A stretch of 64,000 nucleotides of DNA, taken from assembly GCA_009760855.2 (NCBI GenBank), contig WPIO01000042.1:1956001-2020000 (forward strand), read 5' to 3'. The translations under genes were made by a program, and so were the position numbers. The notes below the pieces were generated by a model. The model was not told the origin of the DNA, did no database searches, and worked only from the letters and a program-made list of their open reading frames with translations. Numbering within the stretch: the first letter of the stretch is position 1; the number at the start of each line of letters is the position of its first letter. Below are positions 1 to 10,765 of the stretch, piece after piece. The stretch comes from Cristatella mucedo. Taxonomy: Eukaryota > Bryozoa > Phylactolaemata > Cristatellidae.

Positions 1-340
1 CCTAGGACACTCCAAGCGTGTGGAAGACATTGATTTTCTAATAGGTGATTCTGTTGTGCGATTGCCATAGTGTGCTCTGAATTTAGGTGTCGTCTTTGAC
101 ATCTGCCTACATTTTGAAAGTTTCAAGAGAAAGACTGCCTCCACAGATTGCCATAACGTTTGATCCCTATCTAAGATTAGGCACTGCTTACCATGGTGGC
201 TTGCAAACAACTTGAGCTAGCTCCTTGGTCCCGTCTAGAATATATTAGAGCAATTTAATTTGAGCTGGGGTAATACAATAAGCCATTCGACCTCTGCAGT
301 TGGTGATGAATATGGTTTCAGGGCAAGTGAAAAAATCCCA
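1..340 (+). mobile_element. LINE family B fragment (RT C-terminal part)
   Basis: The plus strand reads, with stops, like the end of a non-LTR reverse transcriptase: a 'LGVVFD' motif near 82-100, then a frame matching the part of the 3541-4437 copy that reads LLIGDAVV, SKIRSCL and KWLAN. The two copies align through the stretch from 'CACTCCAAGCG' to the 'ATGAATATGG' motif near 307. The copy is truncated by the window start. It is interrupted on the right by a minus-strand L2 piece, and its 3' end probably resumes at about 1110. It is an old copy with no usable frame. Confidence 0.6.
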
Positions 341-394
341 GAGGTTCAGCCACTTGTCTCCTTTTCTGAAAGAGCTTCGATGGCTTATAAAAAA

Positions 395-930
395 TAATAT
401 CAATACGTTTGCATAGTGCTATCGGAGAACATAATCTCTTTCAAGAAACTTCACATTTGCTGTAAAAGAAGCAAGATCGAATAGTTAATGGTAGCATGCT
501 CAAGGTCAACAAACATAACATGATGAGAGGTGAAATGCACAGGGTCAGCATGCAAATGCGGTTTGTGCAAGCATGAACAATGCAGCAAGCATGAGGACAT
601 AATGGACTCGTGACAAGTATCTACTAGACGCTGCGATAAAAAGACGTATTTTTAGCTTTTTGAAATGCCTTCAAGTCAGATGTTTGCGAAGTATATTCGG
701 GAGTGAGTTCCACGCCTTAAGAACATCCGAAGCAAAGGCGCGGTCTCCTAAATAATTCCAAAGGACGTGACGTGCATTCGAGGTGTAGTATGTGATTTGA
801 GTCGGAAAAGTGGGTGGTACGATGCCCAGCCTGCTGGAGAGCCAGTAATCTGATAGGTCAAGCCAGAAATTTGGTTGATTAACAGATACAGAGTGAAGTA
901 ATTCAGCGAACCATAAGCGCGCCATGGCTT
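395..930 (-). mobile_element. L2-like LINE, 3' fragment (old)
   Basis: Read on the minus strand, 925-671 encodes the conserved end of the L2 polyprotein (HSVSVN, LSDYWLSSRLG, GDRAFASDVLKAWNSLP). It is followed by the subfamily 3' UTR, with its TGCATGCTGAC and 'AAAGAGATTATGTTCTC' tail landmarks, down to about 395. Only the 3' end is present. The piece separates the two halves of LINE family B copy 1, so it is the younger insertion. It has diverged heavily from the 40-51 kb copies. Confidence 0.7.
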
Positions 931-1109
931 GGCTCCGTCAACCTAGCTGAACTGCTGAAAACTGTTCTGTCTCCTCGTGCCCTCAGGTCCAGACGTTTGA
1001 TGACGTATGCAGCCAAATTTATCAAACCAAAATAAAAAATATTAAAAACTAGGGTACCAAAAGCAGAGCCGAACTCGCATTTCAAATTTTATTCCGATAC
1101 GTGAAATAA

Positions 1110-1520
1110 CACTGGAGTTATTTAATTTACAAGGTACCAACCAACCCTGGAAACGAAACTGTATAAAAGTCACAAGTGTGTACCTCAACAAGCTTCAAGC
1201 ACATGTCGCAATCTACCATGGTTCGACAAGTTTGGATGCATTATGCAACGACAAATACTCTCCTACTTCCGACTATGGCTCATCCATTTCAGCGGTCCTG
1301 AGCTGCTACTTCCATGCTACTCACTACCTCAACTGCTCTCCTGACTCTGCTATGCTTCCCACTTTCTCATTGTTGCGTGAGACAAAGTCTGTTGGCTACC
1401 GAATGCGTACCGAAAGCCGCTTAGGCTGTGAGTGCGCTATACAAAACTCTCCTGTGTAACACCCGCGTGGTCTTTATGACTTTGTGGAGTTACAGACGGA
1501 GATACATTACATTACATGCA
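1110..1520 (+). mobile_element. LINE family B, 3' end with (ATTAC)n-like tail
   Basis: The stretch from about 1262 to 1515 is clearly similar to 4205-4437 and, in pieces, to 20540-20905. Shared landmarks are 'TTTCAGCGGTCCTGAGCTGC', 'CTCTCCTGACTCTGCTATGC', 'TTTATGACTTTGTGGAGTTAC' and a terminal run of ACATT units. The short repeated tail just after the GGAGTTACAGACGGAGAT motif marks the 3' end of the element. This is probably the continuation of the copy at 1-340. A short open frame at 1178-1459 lies inside it and is not evidence of a host gene. Confidence 0.55.
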
Positions 1521-2159
1521 AGTCCCAAATGATGCGGAGATCCGTACATTTTCTACTTGTAGATTCGTCTCTTCCGGTTTACATTCAGATTAGACGTGGT
1601 TGGCATAACCGATTTTTCTTTCATGTGGAAGTCGTCAGAACTTCCGATCCCAGTTCTAACATATTTGTCTTTCGAAAGGTACCATAGAAACATATTTTAT
1701 TGTCTGAAAAATTGCGTAGGTATTTTCTTGAAATTCCCCCTTGATCCGCTTTCCAAGATTAATAAATTGACTTAAAGAACCCGGAGAAAACATGACAACT
1801 CGTGAGGCAAAGTCTTAACATTTCGCACCGAAAGAATGCGACCCAGAAGTTATTGTAAACGCCATTCAAAAGATTCTGCACAACATGAACAGGACAAGAC
1901 ACCTTGCAAACTAAGGCTACGTTCATTGCAGGCTAGCCTAACATTATTTCAGCTGCTAGCCGCCAACATTAGCAGTCATTGCATGAAGATACACACCGAG
2001 AGCGTGAAGGTGATGGGAAATTTGAGCGGAAAAGATACGTCTTAAACTGAGACTTGCTGTAAATGATACAAGTTCACCGAAGCTAGCTCCAGACTGTTGG
2101 TGCAATCGAGCTGACGAATCGCTCAGCAAAAGGTTTAAACTTAGCTCATGGGACGTCGA
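1521..2159. other. unassigned sequence
   Basis: AT-rich, no convincing coding frame, no repeat partner seen elsewhere in the window. Confidence 0.4.
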
Positions 2160-2490
2160 GATGATCAAATGCGACCGAGCTGGCGGTGCGAGAGCTCACT
2201 GGAGGTACCCAGAGGTCGAATAGGTCTAAGCTGGCACTTGAGAGTGAAGTGACCTGATTGCCAGACTGAGGATTTTGAAATCGATTTGATTCCTTATACG
2301 GAGCCGGTGAACCTCACTCTGAAGCGGTTCAATTTAGCAACTACGCCTTGGACGACAGGTCGATTGAGCCTCCGAGTTTTTCATGAGCTGCAGACGATGG
2401 AGGTCGCAGCATGAAAGTCCCGAATAAAGGGATTTGCAATACTTTAGACGCTATGTCACAAATGCGAAGCAAACATGGTAACTGTACTCC
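2160..2490 (-). mobile_element. LINE family C fragment (old L2 relative)
   Basis: Read on the minus strand it follows the order of the C-terminal L2 coding region. It is most similar to 37560-37800, sharing a GCCGGTGAACCTC-type block and a block like 'GAATAAAGGGATTTGCAATAC' followed by 'GACGCTA' and 'CACAAAT'. The two copies differ from the main L2 subfamily in the same ways, which suggests a separate, older family. Stops occur in every frame. Confidence 0.45.
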
Positions 2491-2651
2491 TATTCAATTA
2501 GGATCCAATTTTGGCAATTTTTCTTAACTAAGGGTAGGCCGACTTGATATAGTCTAAAATTGTATATCTAATGACAAATAATCTTGACAGAGTTAGCTTG
2601 GGAAACGGCCAGACGTAACGTTAGGGATGCAGCTCAAATAATCTTGGGGAT

Positions 2652-2930
2652 ATGTCATCAAAATTTTCAGTTGACTCTAGCTTCGACCGTAAATATTCTG
2701 TTAGTCTTACGATTGGTCAGCTGAACTACGCCAACAGCTATGCAAAAGAGAATCTCGTCGATGCTGGATATGAGAAATCAAGGGAGTTGTATAAGCAGCA
2801 AGGTTTAGAAGAGTTGAAGCATAACTAGAGTTGGATTTCTTTGGCTTTAAAATCTTTAGCCAATATCGTGTTTGGTGATAACAGCGACCAGAGTGAGAAT
2901 GAAGGTAGTGAAAACTCTGGGATAGTTTGA
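2652..2930 (+). pseudogene. 92-codon frame with one internal stop, unknown
   Basis: An ATG at 2652 opens 58 codons ending in TAG at 2826-2828. The same frame then runs a further 33 codons to TGA at 2928-2930. The composition looks protein-like: charged, low in Cys and Trp, with an acidic Ser/Glu/Asn-rich end (SDQSENEGSENSG). I do not recognise it. It could be a decayed exon, part of an unrecognised element, or chance. No splice borders or poly(A) signal are convincing. Confidence 0.22.
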
Positions 2931-2999
2931 TCCAGGGTTCACGTGATTGCCATACGGCGAGAAACGTGACGTCGACCCTTGCTGTATGCGTATAGCACT

Positions 3000-3000
<1 letters not shown>

Positions 3001-3069
<69 letters not shown>

Positions 3070-3078
3070 GAGAGATAA
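3001..3078. repeat. (GA)n microsatellite
   Basis: About 65 bp of nearly pure GA, followed by GTGAGAGAGATAAG. The right flank 'GGTTCTCTGAAGGTGCTATG' resembles the L2/SINE 3' tail ('AGATTAAGTTCTCTGAGGGC'), so the tract probably expanded from the AGAGAT in that tail. Confidence 0.9.
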
Positions 3079-3540
3079 GGTTCTCTGAAGGTGCTATGAA
3101 AATTAACTTTATATATAATAAGTTCACTTGAGATAAAAACCTAAAGTACCACTCACTATGAGAGATCCTTAGACGGCTTTCAGCCTTCTAAATCTACAGC
3201 CTGAAGTCTCCTTGACTTAGGACCTAACCTAATTTAGCCGTCTGAGAGTGATACTTGAGCGTGTAGAGAACCGCCCCAGAAAGATATGGTGTCGAAGATT
3301 TCAAACTACTGTTAAAAAATCCAGGAGAATCTCCAGAAATGGCCTGACCTAAAAAGCTCTGTTCATAAAGTAACTTTAAGCTCAAAGCAGATCACTTAAC
3401 GAGGAATGTTAGTCTCTAATTCTCTATTGGAATTTAATAGCAAGACCCTATAGATCGAAGTAGAATTTAGGTCACTGAACCACCACTTAATCTATCGTCT
3501 TGAATAAAAAAAGAAGCAGATACTTGTCTGATCGCGTTCA
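3079..3540. other. L2-tail scrap, then unassigned sequence
   Basis: The first 35 bp resemble an L2 tail. The rest shows no frame or repeat that I can assign. Confidence 0.35.
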
Positions 3541-4437
3541 ATAGGTGTCGCGTGGGGGAAGGTCAAACACACGACGCGGGTCACCTTTGTTGTCCCTCAG
3601 GGTCAGTCTTCGGTCCTTTGCTGTTCCCCATTTATGCTCAACCGCTGGGAAAAGTGATTAAGGCCCATGGAATAGGATGTCACTTTTTAGCTGACGATAC
3701 TCGGCTGTGTTTGCCATCCACCGTCGGAATCTGCTGCAGCAACTGATAAGCTGAATGCTTGCCTTGCCGACACTCGATCCCGAATGTCGGAAGATTTTTC
3801 AAAACTAAATGACGACAAAACGGAACTGCAGCTCATAGGACACCCTAAGCGTATGGCTGGATTAAAAGTCTGTGCTCTGCTAATAGGCGATGCTGTTGTG
3901 TAACCATCACTACGTGCTAGAAATATAGATGCTTTTGAGAGCTACCTAACTTTTAAAAACTTCATTCAGAAAACTTCTTCTACATGTAGCCATCACGTCC
4001 GATACATATCTAAGATTAGGAGCTGTCTTCAAAAGTGGCTTGCAAATATGTAACTAGCTCCTTAGTTCTGTCTCAGCTTGATTATTGCAATTTGTTTTGG
4101 CTGGGCTACCAAAAAAGGCATCTGGGCCACTGCAGCTGACCATGAATATGGGTGCTAGGCTAGTTTGCAAATCTCAAATGTACCCTCCTGCTGCCAGCTA
4201 GGGCGCGTCATTTCCAGCGGTCCTGAGCTGCTACTTCCGTGCTACTCTCTACCTCAACTGCTCTCCTGACTCTGCTATGCTTTCCACTTTTTCTTAGTTG
4301 CATGGGATGAAGTCTGTTTACTACCAAATGGGTACTGAAAGCTGCTTAGACTGCGAGTAGGCTCCTGCGTTACACCCACATAGTCTTTATGACTTTGTGG
4401 AGTTACAAACGGAGATGCATTACATTACAAGGTATTC
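3541..4437 (+). mobile_element. LINE family B copy 2 (RT fragment to 3' tail)
   Basis: This is the second copy of family B. The frame from 3552 holds reverse transcriptase motif B (PSGSVFGPLLFPIY) and motif C (LADDT). The fingers/palm continue, with breaks, through KLNDDKTELQLIG at about 3800 and the thumb region. The 3' end, shared with 1262-1515, ends in a CATTACATTACA tail at about 4430. Compared with copy 1, the segment between the thumb region and 4205 is shorter. It is 5' truncated and dead. Confidence 0.7.
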
Positions 4438-4929
4438 TGGCAGACAGCTACTTAAATTATTATAAACACGGGTAAGCTTCGAAATTAGTTGCGTGATAAT
4501 AGCCGTTTTCAGAGGGAACGAGACTTCACGGAAAACCAGGAAAGTACGGACAAGAAATTCTATGGTGGGCGAAGATAGACCAGTACACCACATCAGGTGA
4601 GCTACGGACCCTGAATCTTGAGATCCAGTGGCAATTTTAGCTTAAGAGATAGGATTAAGGCCAGATTCGGTGGAGACAGGTAAGGAGAAGGCAATTAGGA
4701 GACGCAGTCCTGCAGGGGTCGTACTGATGGGATGCAGTCACGTGACCAACTCCAACCTGCCAACGAAGAATTTAGAGAAACGTTCAGTGACTTACTTGAG
4801 CATTTTAGTTTATTTTATTGTAGCATGTTGGAAAATGAAAGAAACCCGTTTGATTTTAATGGCACCAATAAGTTGCTTGCTGCAGCTGATACGTTTTGGT
4901 TCACGATTAGACAACGTATTAGGCAAAGA
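4438..4929. other. unassigned sequence with a short open frame
   Basis: A 69-codon frame at 4732-4941 has a natural-looking composition (NEEFRETFSDLLEHF) but no recognised relative. It lies just upstream of the repeat-gene relic and may be its 5' flank. Confidence 0.3.
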
Positions 4930-5063
4930 GAAACTCTGTGAAATCGTTCACTAATATGTTCTAGGCCTAAAAAGCCTACTTCAGAATGCCTGTCTAGAAT
5001 TATGAAAAGCATTGGGCACCAAATTTCGCATGCGAACATAGCAAGATAACTGTTAATGCTATG

Positions 5064-5160
5064 ATGAATAGTTACTGTTTCCTAGGTATAATTTCTTGCA
5101 CGACATTAGGCGGTGTGTGCAATATCTTGTTCAACGTTTAAAATTTTGATATCTTTACAG
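5064..5160 (+). other. relic intron in repeat gene copy A
   Basis: A 97-bp non-homologous segment separates the N-terminal and Cys blocks. It ends in a good acceptor (ATATCTTTACAG). Its start reads ATG|ATGAAT, a lost GT donor. Copy B has a segment at the same place, 98 bp long, with the opposite damage. Confidence 0.5.
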
Positions 5161-5606
5161 GCTTTCACTAGGAAAGAAATTGGGCCTTGTCGGCTACTAT
5201 GCCAAGAATTTAGCAGAAATCCAACTGACGACTCAAGCAATTGCTATTTGCTGCACGTTAAACCCATTAACAAGTCAAACGAGGCAAGAGCAAGCCACTC
5301 CTAATGTATTCTCACATTCCTTACTCAATCGCCAGCATTAAGCCGCTATTTTAAATTTCCCGTCCCAAACTGCGCAAAGAAATCAGCCGTTTCAAGAAAG
5401 AAACAGCAAGTCCGATAGCAGTAAAGATATTTGAGATCCATATTCCAATTTCACAAGTGCGGCTGAGGAGAGAAAGAATACACTTGCCCAGCCTGATATA
5501 CCTCAGGGATCTTTTCAGAGACCATAGTCTTAACACGTTCATTGCTGAACTTCTGACACTTAAGCTCAAAGAGTGGGACGTGGTTTGACGACAGTGCGAT
5601 AGTACC

Positions 5607-5610
<4 letters not shown>

Positions 5611-5688
<78 letters not shown>

Positions 5689-5709
5689 GAGAGAGCGTGT
5701 GAGAGAGAC
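5611..5709. repeat. (GA)n microsatellite inside repeat gene copy A
   Basis: About 75 bp of uninterrupted GA, then GTGAGAGAGAGCGTG variants. It splits the coding relic between the LKEWDVV and LFEAIGF blocks. Confidence 0.9.
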
Positions 5710-6513
5710 AAGGAGATAGGAATTCTATCGAACTAGTTTCCAACTTCTTCGTTCGACAAGCTAGGCTGGGTGTCTACAAGCTACGTGGCCAGTCTATTCG
5801 AGGCGATAGGATTCACGTATAATCCGAGTGAGTGGTGTGCATTCTTAGGCAGCTCATCGAAAAGCCTCAAAGCCGTGCTGCTTCATAATAGAGACAAGTA
5901 CCCATCACTCTATATGGTCCGCTCTTTGCAACCTCGAAAAGACCACGCCAGCTTTAAGATGTTCCTTATTGCCTCGACGTCAGGCGCTGTGGCTAGAAGT
6001 TAATTGAAAGCTTCGAAGTAATGTAATTCCTGAGGTTTTTGTTTGGTTTGGTGAGCCAGGCTTCTTTTTGCGAATAGGGCAGCCGGAACAGCAAGGTGTG
6101 CTCTCACGAGGGGACTTGCCACAGCTAACCGTGCACTCTGCTGGAAAGAACAACAATTTTGTGCTGCTGGTGGACCATTGGAAAGTGCAGATGCCACCCA
6201 GTGCCATCACATCCAGTTGAGCCCCATCAATCAATTTTTCAAGGCTCTGTATAATGAGTAGGCAGCTCTCAGGTAACTCCAAGATTTTGATCCGAAGCTG
6301 TCGGAGGTGGAGATAACGACTGGCAAACTTTTCCAAAATATAAAAAAGACCATAGAGTGTGGTGGATTCACCGGGAGCTTAGCAAGATGGAGAAAATAGT
6401 CTAAAGGGTTTAGGAGCAGTGTATTACGACTTTCTGAGCGATCAAAAGGCTTTAGGCTGTGATCTACTGATTCAGGTTTTCTTATAGTACTTAGGCAAAA
6501 TGGGATCCAGAAT

Positions 6514-8372
6514 CTCAGTAATAATTGTAATAATACACTTGATCAAGTGCCCTGAGACAACTCTATCTCTTTCTAGGCATTTTAAATTTGCTGCAAAGGA
6601 AACACGGTCTAATTATTGGTGGCAATAGCATACTCGATAAAAAACAAGAGTAACATGCTTAGGGGTGACATGCACAGAGTCAGCATGCAAGTGTGGTTAG
6701 TGGTAGCATGTAACAGTTTCAGCACGCATAAGCACATAACGGTCGAATCACTCGGGACCGAATAAATGCTGAGATCAATAGGTGCTATTTAATTTTTTTT
6801 GTATGTGGTCAAGTTGGGAGATGTCAGGATGCAAGCCGGGAGTGAGTTCCAGGCTTTGGGAGCATACGAACTAAAGCCACTGACTCTTTAAAAGATTTGA
6901 GGTTTGTGCGAGGTATAGGCAAACAGTTAGATTCCGGAAAGTGGGTCGTACGATGCGTAGCCAATTGGGGGAGAAGATCGGTGAGATAGGCTAGAGCCAA
7001 AGGATGAAGGGACCTGAAAGCAAGCGACAAAAAATCGAAGTCGATCCGTTGCTTGACTTTCAGCCAGTGCAGATCGGCGAGAAGTGGTGTGATGTGGGAA
7101 CTTCGGTGATAATGACAGACAAGCCTTGCTGCAGAGTTTTTTTACCAGCTGTGAGCGCCTGATTGCCCAGGCTGGTAGACTCGTAAGCAGTGAGTTACAG
7201 AAATCAAAACGGGAAGTCACAAATGCATAGACCAACTTAGACGTGGTGTCCCTGTCAAAACAAGCCCAAAGACTAGCTATATTTTGTAGCTGAAAGTAGG
7301 CAGACTTGATTGTGGAGCTTATGACTTCGTCAAACAAAAGGTCACTTTGGAACACGACACCTATACTTCGTGCAGATTCCACAGAAAACAAGCTGACAGA
7401 CCCGATTTTGAGCGTCAGCCTTTCCAATTTCTGAATCATGCTGGGTTTGACCATAACTTGTAAGTCCGTTTTAGCATCGTTAAGTTTAAGAAAATTTGGT
7501 GCCATCCATGTGTGGGTATCATGAATACTTGCAGCAACGAAGTTTAAAGAATTCCACATGCTTGAAGGCTGCGAGGGATCAAAGCAAAGGTACAACTGAG
7601 TGTCATCCGCATCTAAGTAAAAGCCAATATTGTGCTTGGCAATCAGATCGGCGAGAGGGAGAGTATAAACCGTAAAAAGAACTATACAAAGCACGGAGCC
7701 CTGAGGTACCCAATATTTCAGAGGTACCTCGGATGATCGTTGTCCATTCACATGAATACTCTGGAGTCTCCTACTGAGATAGGACCTGAAACATTGTAGT
7801 TGACTGCCAGTGATGCCTAGGCGAGATGAGAGGCGCTCAAGAAGGATTCGGTGATCGATGGTATCAAAAGCTTCCGAATTATTGAGTGAAACAAGCAGAG
7901 ATACTCTACACGTGTATGCATTCCCAAGTAGGTCGTTGCACACCCGAAGCAATTCTGAAGCTGTGGAGTGATTAGTTCTAAAACCAGACTGAAATCTACT
8001 AGCACGGTTTGAGGTTTCAATATGTAAGTTAAGCTCGTCTTCCATGACTCGTCTCCGCGTCCTTGATAGGAACGGTGGAAGAGAGACTGGGCGGAAGTTG
8101 CTCAATTTATCTTGGTCTAGTGTCGGTTTCTTGAGTAGTGCGTGACTACAGCCTTTTTGAGAGGTGCTGGGACATGATCTGAGGCTACTGACATAATGAT
8201 ATTAATGATATTATGGGTAGCAGCAGCAGATCAATGCATTGTAGAAGCAGGGTAGTGGGAGCTGGTTCGTAAGGACTAATTGTCTTATTTGATTGGGATA
8301 TGTACATCAGGACGAGGTCGCTAGCGAACTGCTTGAATGTAAACATTGAGGTGATGCAAGGAATTGAGGAAC
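6514..8372 (-). mobile_element. L2-like LINE copy (RT to 3' tail), inserted in repeat gene A
   Basis: On the minus strand, 8105-6927 is open for 392 codons: FRPVSLPPFLS, motif B (WVPQGSVLC) and motif C, then the conserved C-terminal domain. The 3' UTR and tail run to about 6514. The catalytic core is damaged. The motif A aspartate that other copies show in LLDLSAAFD is replaced (SLNNSEAFD), and motif C reads DADD instead of YADD. Upstream coding sequence continues, frameshifted, to about 8372. Flanks 'GATCCAGAA' (about 6504) and 'GATTCCAGGAA' (about 8370) may be a decayed target duplication. The copy is 5' truncated. Confidence 0.8.
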
Positions 8373-8575
8373 ATGATTCCAGGAAGATGCTGCCATCTTA
8401 TTTAAAGTCCTTATCCTCAAACTCTACCAAGGATGCTCATCTCGATAAATTCAAGGAGAAAGTGGGAGTTTGCCGAGATGAGCAAGATAAGCACTGTTCC
8501 AGAATATGCTGTCTTTGTAATGCCATTACCGGGGATGTTATTATGAAATATCTTAGAGACTATGGCTGGTAACTT

Positions 8576-9600
8576 CTTTGAGAACTCAATTTTATTGTAA
8601 CTGCGAATCAAAAACGTCAACTCGTTTTTGAGCCATTTTGCATGGCAACTAATGTATGGAAATGTACAAGGGAAATGGGAAATGGGAAATGTACATTCTG
8701 ATTTTACTTCTGCTTGCTGTTCTTTCTGTCTTAATTTAGACCACGAGACGCGACTTAATTTCTTCATCGGAAAGGGGTTTATTTTAAGTTATATACTGTC
8801 CTGTTAGTAAAGGCCAGCTTACCAGGGAGTAAATGCCATTTTCTTAACTTATGGCGCTTAAATAGCTAGGAACTAACCCCAAGTACACGGAGACGCAGTT
8901 ATGTTTCCTTTTATAATAGTATCCATATTAATAAGAATAAGGAATTTGCATAGTGCCCTTAGATAACTAAATCCGAATCATGGCACTTCAGAGCTGAATG
9001 TAAAAGGATCGATGTGGAAGAGGATTGATAACTAAGAGCTAAGAGTGAGTTAGTGAGTTAAGATAACTAAGTGAGTTAGAGCCATAACAACCATAAAAAT
9101 GGAAGCATCATGCTTAGGCCAGCACGATGAAGCGAACGTGAGGAACAACTCGTGTTCACTGGATAGTAAGCCCTCTGGCTAGCAACTTCTTTATAATTGT
9201 GCGCTGGTACGCACTTTTACCCCTCCCTTTGCACCTTTTCCCGAGCCCTTCACCGAAATGGCAGATTTAGCATTTGAAAGTTGCCTACCAGCCCTTGTTT
9301 CAGTGAGTTATATTCTCGAGTTAGCGAATCGGTGTGAAGCTGCAAGTGTTCCCTAATTCCTATAACTCAATTGAGACTTCGGCAAACTGCAGACTGGCAT
9401 GGGTGATTAGGGATAATTAAGCGAGCCAGAATTTTGTAGTCTACCTGGTTGGGCCGGAGCTAGGTAGCAGCTGAGCATCGAGCCCAAGTCTCAGGCTGGG
9501 TCTTTGCTAGTCTTTTCTGAGATTTACTGACGCGAGAATCGCTATTTGCTATCGCGATAAGGCATCGCCAGCCTCCTCGCCAGCCCTACCCTGCCCACCC
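8576..9600. other. unassigned sequence
   Basis: Only small local repeats are visible: GGGAAAT repeated three times near 8665-8690, and GAGTTAGTGAGTTA-type repeats at 9030-9080. No gene seen. Confidence 0.4.
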
Positions 9601-9699
9601 TGGTACATCCGGTGGCTGCTGCTGTGGCAGCAAGCAAACAACTACTCTCTGTCAGTCAGACAACTGGATACTACGTGGCAGCTTCAAAATATGGATGGT

Positions 9700-9960
9700 T
9701 TCATCGACGTGCCAAAGCGCCGCTGCTCCTCCTCCTCTTCCTCATCTTCCCATCATCCTCCTCTCCTGCTCTTGCTGCTACTGCTGCTCCAGTTCCTGCT
9801 GCTCCTCCCCCTTCGTTTCTCCTCCACCACCTCCTCCCCTCTACCACTCTTGCCTGCTCTTGCGGCTACTGCCGCCTGCTGCTGCTGCCTGTTCTAGCCA
9901 CTGCTGCACTGCTGCTGCTGCAAAGCTGCTGATCTTGCCTGCTCCTGCTGCCACTGAGCC
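9700..9960. repeat. imperfect CTC/CTG trinucleotide tract
   Basis: A pyrimidine-rich stretch of CTC, CTT and CTG triplets. It opens all three plus-strand frames (poly-Leu, poly-Ser, poly-Pro), which is why several overlapping frames exist. No gene is implied. Confidence 0.8.
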
Positions 9961-10757
9961 AGCTGCTGCTTCTCCTCCGTGGGTTCACTAATTTCATCTC
10001 GCATCTACATTTTGCGTGACACCAAGCCGCCAAAAAGTCGGTTGAGGGCAGGAGCTATCAAGTTAAGAACAGGGCATGGCTTCTGCATCTGAACATTTCA
10101 TGGTATTCAAGTAATACTAGTAGTACTAAAAACAATTCATTTGCATAGCGTTCTCAAAGGACTAGATCTCTTCCTAGGCACTTTACATGTGCTGGAAAGT
10201 AAACATTTCAATGCTGACAGAAGCAGCTGATCACTGGACCCTTTGTTTCTTGCTGGGCATCCTTTTTGCCAAGTCAGTCTTAAGCTTGCAGATCACCATA
10301 CTCGGACTGCCTTCTGTTGCATTTACAATTATCTTAACTCAGAATACTCGCTTCATATATATAACTCATCGAGGTGGTGCAAAGGAACGTCAGTGACTCA
10401 TTACTTCGATATCTTGTTTCTGCTCTCTATGTTGGGTGGGAAGCTGCTACAAGCGCTCAGCTTGTCTGCCAACCTGACTGCGACGTCAGAGTTCAAAGTA
10501 TGCTTTGGATTATGGCTACCGAGCAACCTCCTAAAGCTATGAAAATTCATAAAAATAAGTGCGGACTCCCAGAGCGATCTACTTCCATTCAGACACACTG
10601 TGTGCAGATTATCCCCTAGAGCTTGCTGGTAGGGCCAGCATGCCCACCGCCGAACTTCAGTAAATTATAGGAATTTAGGAGTCTAAATGCAAGATTAAAT
10701 CGCAGTTTTCCGTGCATGTTAACCCAAACGTCCGAGCTGAGTGACCTTGCCAGCTGA
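9961..10757. other. unassigned sequence
   Basis: Overlapping short open frames occur on both strands at 10187-10619, none recognised. Nothing else seen. Confidence 0.35.
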
Positions 10758-10765
10758 CTCTAGAC

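Larger units (their letters stand above)
4930..8575 (+). pseudogene. Repeat-borne uncharacterised gene, copy A (interrupted)
   Basis: Plus-strand blocks follow, in order, the same protein as the relic at 51640-53310: an N-terminal KHWAPNFACEHSK block (about 5005-5045); a relic intron; a Cys block, NPTDDSSNC (about 5219-5250); DPYSNFTSAAEER (about 5430); LKEWDVV (about 5560); LFEAIGFTYNPSEW then SSSKSLKAVLLHN (5795-5910); AGKNNNFVLLVDHWKVQMP (about 6140); LQDFDPKLSE (about 6270); YLGKMGSRIS (about 6485). An L2 insertion occupies 6514-8372. The frame then resumes with DAHLDKFKEK (about 8430) and GDVIMKYLRDYGW to 8572. A (GA)n tract also splits it. From memory, such proteins are abundant and unnamed in arthropod databases; no function is claimed. 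Stops and frameshifts show it is dead. Confidence 0.6.

Noticed and set aside
9612-9991. Overlapping Leu/Pro/Ser/Ala-rich proteins
   Set aside because: Three frames are open together over a CTC/CTG triplet tract.
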